Source: Oxalicibacterium flavum
GTDB lineage: Bacteria > Pseudomonadota > Gammaproteobacteria > Burkholderiales > Burkholderiaceae_D
Direction: 5' to 3'
Assembly: GCF_014635065.1 (NCBI RefSeq)
Contig: NZ_BMCG01000003.1
Location: forward strand, 186,001 to 250,000
Length of the DNA stretch: 64,000 bases
The translations under genes and the position numbers were made by a program. The notes under the pieces are model-generated. The model did not search any database. It was not told the DNA's origin and was given only the letters and a program-made list of their open reading frames with translations. Positions 63,546-64,000 of the stretch are shown here, in pieces (the stretch's first letter is position 1; each line of letters opens with the position of its first letter).

Positions 63546-64000
63546 GGTCGTGCCTCCAGCGCATGCTGGCCACCGCATTCCAGCGGCAGGCTGGCGCCGG
63601 CAGGCAGGACCGCGGGCTGGCTGTCGGCCGGCACGGTCTGCGCGGACAGCCACGATGCGACAGCGCTGATGTCGGCGGCACTCAGTTTCTGCACGATCTG
63701 CGCCATGCAGTCGGGTTCGGCCGCCTTGCGCACACCGATCTTCCAGGCGCCGATCTGGCCCAGCAGATAGTCGCGCGGTAGGCCGATCAGGCCCGGCACG
63801 GCCGGTGCCAGGCCCGTCATGCGTGCGCCGTGACACGCGATGCAGGCCGGAATGCCGTTGGCAGCGTCGCCCGCATGCACGAGCTGGCGGCCGCGTTCGA
63901 GTTCGGCGGCGCTGGCGCGGCTCGGTTGCGGTGCCGGGTAGGGCGGGTGCTGGTCGGCGAAGTATTGCGCGATCTCGCGCAGGTAGGCGTCGGACAGGTT
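63542..64000 (-). CDS. c-type cytochrome (5' part beyond window edge)
   Basis: 152 codons are visible and the frame is open to the right edge, so the N-terminus is missing. The visible part begins NLSDAYLREIAQYFADQ and contains one CxxCH (CIACHG) and a later AAEPDCMAQIVQKLSAADISAVASWL. This is the C-terminal half of a cytochrome c4/c553-type protein, which usually has two heme domains; the first would lie outside. Its stop overlaps the three-heme cytochrome start by ATGA, so the two belong to one electron-transfer unit. Confidence 0.85.
   Translation of the reverse strand, partial: NLSDAYLREIAQYFADQHPPYPAPQPSRASAAELERGRQLVHAGDAANGIPACIACHGARMTGLAPAVPGLIGLPRDYLLGQIGAWKIGVRKAAEPDCMAQIVQKLSAADISAVASWLSAQTVPADSQPAVLPAGASLPLECGGQHALEARP

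Overview
This 64 kb window is GC-rich (about 60-70% in most coding stretches), gene-dense chromosomal DNA from a betaproteobacterium of the order Burkholderiales. It most resembles Oxalobacteraceae. The grounds are the ptsN-hprK-rapZ order, the ubiE-Tim44-ubiJ-ubiB block, a fused FAD/Fe-S oxidase with an N-terminal domain common in Burkholderiales, and a near-canonical formyl-CoA:oxalate CoA-transferase. The genus is inference. I saw no tRNA, rRNA, CRISPR, IS element or phage gene.

Layout. (1) 1-4241: mutY (cut by the left edge), a LON-substrate-binding-domain protein, then rapZ, hprK and ptsN on the minus strand, i.e. the nitrogen-PTS/HPr-kinase control genes. (2) 4562-22919: an 18 kb aryl polyene (xanthomonadin-like) pigment cluster. 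A plus-strand operon encodes a lysophospholipid-type acyltransferase, a family 2 glycosyltransferase, a membrane protein, an LpxL-type acyltransferase, a halogenase-like flavoprotein, a NodB-type deacetylase, a ketosynthase and a chain-length factor. A minus-strand operon encodes ACP, acyl-ACP ligase, dehydratase, LolA-like carrier, MMPL exporter, methyltransferase, second dehydratase and ketoreductase. Between them lie a chorismatase (XanB2-like), a lipoprotein hydrolase and a second halogenase-like flavoprotein. (3) 23114-31382: queF, ilvA, a YqaA/DedA-like protein, a very large FAD/Fe-S oxidoreductase, a HIT protein and a DUF971 protein. (4) 31477-35426: ubiquinone genes ubiE, ubiJ and ubiB with a Tim44-domain membrane protein. 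(5) 35582-39475: a polyamine ABC importer. (6) 39695-47135: FmdB-type zinc ribbon, DUF502, aspS, nudB, an EEP phosphatase, clsB, an MFS exporter and Hsp15. (7) 47233-52858: a fatty-acid beta-oxidation set. (8) 53098-54123: an isolated, lower-GC glycosyltransferase. (9) 54439-58851: a NitT/TauT-type ABC importer followed by a formamidase-like hydrolase, with a GlxA-type regulator converging on it. (10) 58937-64000: frc (oxalate/formate CoA-transferase), lrgAB, a TM2 protein and two c-type cytochrome genes, the last cut by the right edge.

How the pigment genes would work together (inference from family knowledge): the chorismatase makes hydroxybenzoate from chorismate. The AMP-ligase loads it on the ACP. 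Ketosynthase/chain-length factor, ketoreductase and two dehydratases extend it to a conjugated polyene. The methyltransferase and the flavoproteins tailor it, acyl- and glycosyltransferases attach it to a lipid anchor, and MMPL plus LolA-like protein move it to the outer membrane. The two proteins with flavin-halogenase motifs, the embedded deacetylase and the chorismatase starter enzyme make this the most interesting part of the window. The product could be a halogenated, brominated-xanthomonadin-like pigment.

Coding capacity is almost fully used. The longest gene-free stretches are 60188-60729, 4242-4561 and 54124-54438, described below.
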